Positions 60,754 through 64,000 of a stretch of 64,000 bases of DNA are shown piece after piece. How positions within the stretch are numbered: the stretch's first letter is position 1; each line of letters opens with the position of its first letter. The DNA lies in contig QYRS01000006.1 in assembly GCA_006503535.1 (NCBI GenBank), positions 1,860,001 to 1,924,000 on the forward strand, read 5' to 3'. Under the pieces are notes generated by a model that did not search any database, had not been told where the DNA came from, and was given only the letters and a program-made list of their open reading frames with translations. A program made the position numbers and the translations under genes. Source of the DNA: Arthrinium phaeospermum. Lineage: Eukaryota > Ascomycota > Sordariomycetes > Amphisphaeriales > Apiosporaceae.

Positions 60754-63377
60754 TTACCATCCATCACCCCAGCCATCGTCATCATCATTAGTCTCCTTGG
60801 GCGTCGTATCGATCTTCTTGGCCACCACCGGCTTCGGTTTCGGCTTCACCACCGACGTCGCGCTGGACTTCCTCGACGTTGCTGCCGATCCTCCTCCACC
60901 CTTTGACAGACCCTTGGGCAGCGGCTTGCCGCCGGGCGCGCCGCTCTTCTTGGAGGCCTGCGCGGCGAGCCAGCCGGCAAAGTCGGGCTCGGAGCCGTCG
61001 TCGAAGGGCGCGGGCGCGGGCTCGGCGGCGGCCTTCTTGATGGTGGGTTTCGCCGCCGCTGGCTTGGCATCGAAGAAGGTATCGGTGGAGCCGTCGTCGT
61101 TCTCGTCCATGTCGCCCATGTCGCCCCAGGCGTCGTCGGCGCCCTCGTCGTCGAAGGAGGGTTCGGGGTCCTTGAAGTAGGCGTCGGCGGCCGTGGTGGA
61201 AGAGGTTCGGGACATGGCGGGCGGCGGCGGTGATTTGACGGCTTGGCGGTGGAGGGCGGAGGCGGAGGACATCGTAGGCGTCATGCGCGCAGAGCCCGGA
61301 GGTGTCGGCGCGCTCTGGCTCGCTGGGTTCGCAGTGCCGTTGTTGCTGCCATCAGTCTGGATCTCACCTCCCACAGCGGATAGTTTGTTGGTGAATGACG
61401 AAATCGCCCAGCCAGTCCAAGACGAGGCTTCGGATGGCTGCGGTGTGCTCATGCGGGGACCAGCAGCACCTTCGGTTGTGGTTTGTGCAGGGAGGACCGT
61501 GTCCGGCATTGCGGACGCAGCTTTGCGAACCCTTTGCATGTAGACATCCAGTGTCTTCACCGCTTGATCTCGCACAAGCTTCTCCTTGTCAATAAGGGAT
61601 GGGCAGATGGCCGGCATGAGCTTCGCAGCGCAATCCTCGTCGGTGAAATGCTCGGTAGTTGCGCCCAGTGCCATCAAAGCTGCGCTGCGGGCGTGCACGA
61701 ATGGATCTCGCAACGAACGAGTAAAGGCTGCTATTAGCACCTTGGACCGCGACGAAGTACCTAGATTCTTCGCGATTTTCCCTAGGCAGATAGTGGTGTT
61801 GGTTCTGATGCCGGGTTGCTCGTCATTGGCGGTCTTGGCTAGGTATTTCAGGAGCTCGCCATTGATGACACGGTCCGAGAGCTTCGATATGATCACCAGA
61901 ACTGACTTGAGTGTCTGCTCTCGCACCACCGGTGCCAGATCCGTAAAGCCAGAAACCTAGCATTGAAACATCAGTATACATCCGGGATACGAACTAAGGA
62001 GATACTTACTAGATTAGGGAAGATCTTGTCATTGACAACTTTTGGCGGGAGACGGTCAATCATAAGGGGCAGATTATCCAGCAGGCAGACTCGGATCGCA
62101 CGATCAGGATTGCCAAACAGCCTGACTACCACTGGCTGAACTCGCGCCTCGAAGTCGTCACTGGAGAGCTTCGTGGTTATCTTCATAACCACACCGAAGG
62201 CCTTCGGGCCGCCACCACCAAACTCGACAGACTTGAGCAGCTCCGGTAGCACCTTCATCTTGAAGAAGTCTTCGGGGAAGTCGTCGGTCAAGGAGTCAAG
62301 GTCGCTCAAGAATGCCTCCCTCTCCTCTTCCGACTTCATGCCCAGGTTGTCGATTCCATCCGTCAGCTTGATTAAGGGGCTGTCGAAAAAGCCCCCAGTT
62401 CTTTGCCCCTGTTGTAAGAAAGCACCGACCGTGATCCTTGCCTTCGGGGTGGCGTTGACTAGTCGCTTGTAGCTCGCATGCATGGCTGGCGGTATGCCTT
62501 TGGTCTGACCCGCTTGGTCGGCACCAACAAAATCGCCGTTGAAGACCTCGTAGATCAGGGTACCGTAGTTGTAGGCATCGATAGAAGAGTGCGGGTTCTT
62601 CTTGATGGAATCCCAGCCGCCGCGAGCGACTTCTGGAGGCGCATATCTCCCCGAGTCGGGCACCAAGCTTCCGTATGTGTATAAGACGGCATCGTCGTCC
62701 TTAACATTACTCAAGACTTCGAAGCCACCTAACTTCCACTCTCCGCTCTCGGAAGTGTATACTGAAGCGATCTTGAGGTTGCCGTGTATCGAGGAGCCTT
62801 CGTCGTTGATGAATTTGATCGTGCGCTTGGACAAGTTAGTAAATGTCGCAATTTCGAGAAGGCGCCGCTCGATGGCAAACGTACTGCAACGCTATAGAGA
62901 CCCCATTTTATGGTTTCCGGGCTCAAGCTCTTCCTCTTAATATGCCACCGCAATGGAACAACGCGCTCGGTCGCAATGTAGATATAGGTTTCGGTCTGTA
63001 AAAGGATTCGTGAGCATTGGCATTCGTGGCGGGTTCGTCTAGTCGTTCTTCCGTACCTCGACCGCGTCCAAAACTTTGATCACGCCAGGGTGTCGCATCG
63101 TGCGCAGCTTCTTGAGCGCATTCTTGGCGAGGGTCAATCGGCTCTTGTTTGCGACAGCATCGAAGGAGAAGATACTGCAATTGCTGCCATCTTCCTATAT
63201 CCATTGTCAGCTTTGGGCATTTGCAAATTGCCGGTCACTTCAGAGTCTACTAACTCGTTTCGTGCCATTGTATAGCGTCCAGATGGAAGAGTCGATGTCG
63301 ACCTTGTCGCCAAAGGAGTACGGGAACGGGGGCCCTTGAGCAATGGCAGAGGCCACTGCAGATTTGAGAAAGTTCAT
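60754..63377 (-). CDS. CEX1: Cex1/SCY1-like pseudokinase with HEAT repeats
   Basis: Five exons: 63377-63255, 63194-63057, 62995-62885, 62825-62010, 61956-60754; all phase 0, 796 residues. Opens MNFLKSAVASAIAQGPPFPY, as in the family. The kinase-like domain (to about 270) lacks catalysis: the HRD position reads SIHGN and DFG reads KLGGF. HEAT repeats follow (VCLLDNLPLMID, TLKSVLVIISKLSDRVIN, RTNTTICLGKIAKNL, HARSAALMALGATTE). The tail is Ala/Pro-rich and ends in acidic Trp pairs (DDDGWGDGW), the kind of C-terminal signal that binds COPI. Yeast Cex1 carries tRNAs from the nuclear pore to the cytosol and animal SCYL1 works in Golgi-to-ER traffic. It is convergent with LST8. Confidence 0.95.
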
Positions 63378-64000
63378 GCTGGCCGGTCGTGTCACATGCG
63401 CAAAAGGTCGGGCTGTCGCAGGAAAATGAAACAAAAACAAACAGAGTCCTCGTGAAACAGAGAAAGGTTGGCAGAATGAATAGTATGAGGCCGGTATTAT
63501 TAGTTGTTGCTCCTTTTGGGTGGCAGAATAGCTTCAGGCTTCTGGCAAGCTGTCACTAATTGATGGGTCATCGACACTGCGCTCACTCCTTTTCCACACT
63601 ATGGTGGCCCCCAAGAATGCTGCAGGCAGACGCTAAGTCCACCCCGCACTAAGACCAACCGAGAAGGCGGTAAAACAAAAATGGGCTGCCACATGCTTGG
63701 AGGGTAAGCTCCCATGATAGCTTCAAGTAAAGTATACCAGGCAACTTATAAATGCTTATTGGCGACACCATGTTGTTCCCCTTCGTACCAGTAATTGCAT
63801 TCAATCCGCTGTAGAGTTTGTTCCTTTTGAAAAGTATGCATGCAATTATACGAGGCACGAGGATATTATGTGACTAGCACCAAGCACCAATCTACTACAT
63901 AATCATAATTATAAGAACCCAAGACGGCGCGGTGAAGTAATCTTCGACGCCGGCACATATACATCCGCCTCGGGGGTTGATGTTTAAGACTTCCATGAAT
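63378..64000. other. Upstream flank of the Cex1-like gene
   Basis: Promoter region; the final 150 bases are AT-rich. No gene recognised before the window ends. Confidence 0.4.

Overview
The window is nuclear DNA of a filamentous ascomycete, most likely a sordariomycete. The support is the dense set of short (45-95 nt) GT-AG introns with CTAAC or CTGAC branch sites, pyrimidine-rich leaders, a Pol III tRNA-Phe with an intron next to the anticodon, and characteristic families: NACHT-ankyrin NLRs, an MHYT sensor, a DUF3602 protein, LST8 and Cex1/SCY1-like. I worked out gene models by joining open frames across splice sites, so exon edges are predictions. I ran no database search.

Layout. 1-3.9 kb: 3' part of a NACHT/zinc-finger/ankyrin NLR that starts left of the window. 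4.4-5.3 kb: short-chain dehydrogenase. 8.2-8.7 kb: DUF3602 protein. 9.7-10.6 kb (-): GNAT acetyltransferase. 11.1 kb (-): tRNA-Phe. 11.6-12.5 kb: class I methyltransferase. 13.7-15.1 kb: acyl-CoA dehydrogenase. 16.2-21.7 kb (-): a roughly 1,800-residue disordered protein. 25.7-27.1 kb (-): IFRD-family protein. 30.4-33.3 kb: FHA protein with a C-terminal membrane anchor. 34.3-35.8 kb (-): F-box-like/ankyrin gene with a frameshift. 36.4-40.3 kb: a divergent pair of secreted-protein genes. 41.0 kb: odd tRNA-like gene. 41.9-44.7 kb (-): MHYT membrane protein. 44.7-53.0 kb: gene-poor stretch with two small spliced zinc-ribbon-like genes and a possible third exon. 53.0-56.9 kb (-): SesB-type NLR (alpha/beta hydrolase, NACHT, ankyrin). 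58.2-60.0 kb: LST8 followed by an open in-frame extension. 60.8-63.4 kb (-): Cex1/SCY1-like pseudokinase.

How the genes relate. Most are ordinary single-copy cell-biology genes (TOR signalling, tRNA export or COPI trafficking, metabolism) and do not form an obvious pathway. The accessory part is the NLR genes near both ends, the F-box/ankyrin gene, the secreted pair, and the gene-poor block beside the SesB-type NLR. The most unusual signals are two small proteins in that block sharing the pattern C-x-N-C, R-L-V, C-x2-C/H-G, G-x-F-x-P, and the 186 sense codons that continue in frame after the LST8 stop codon.
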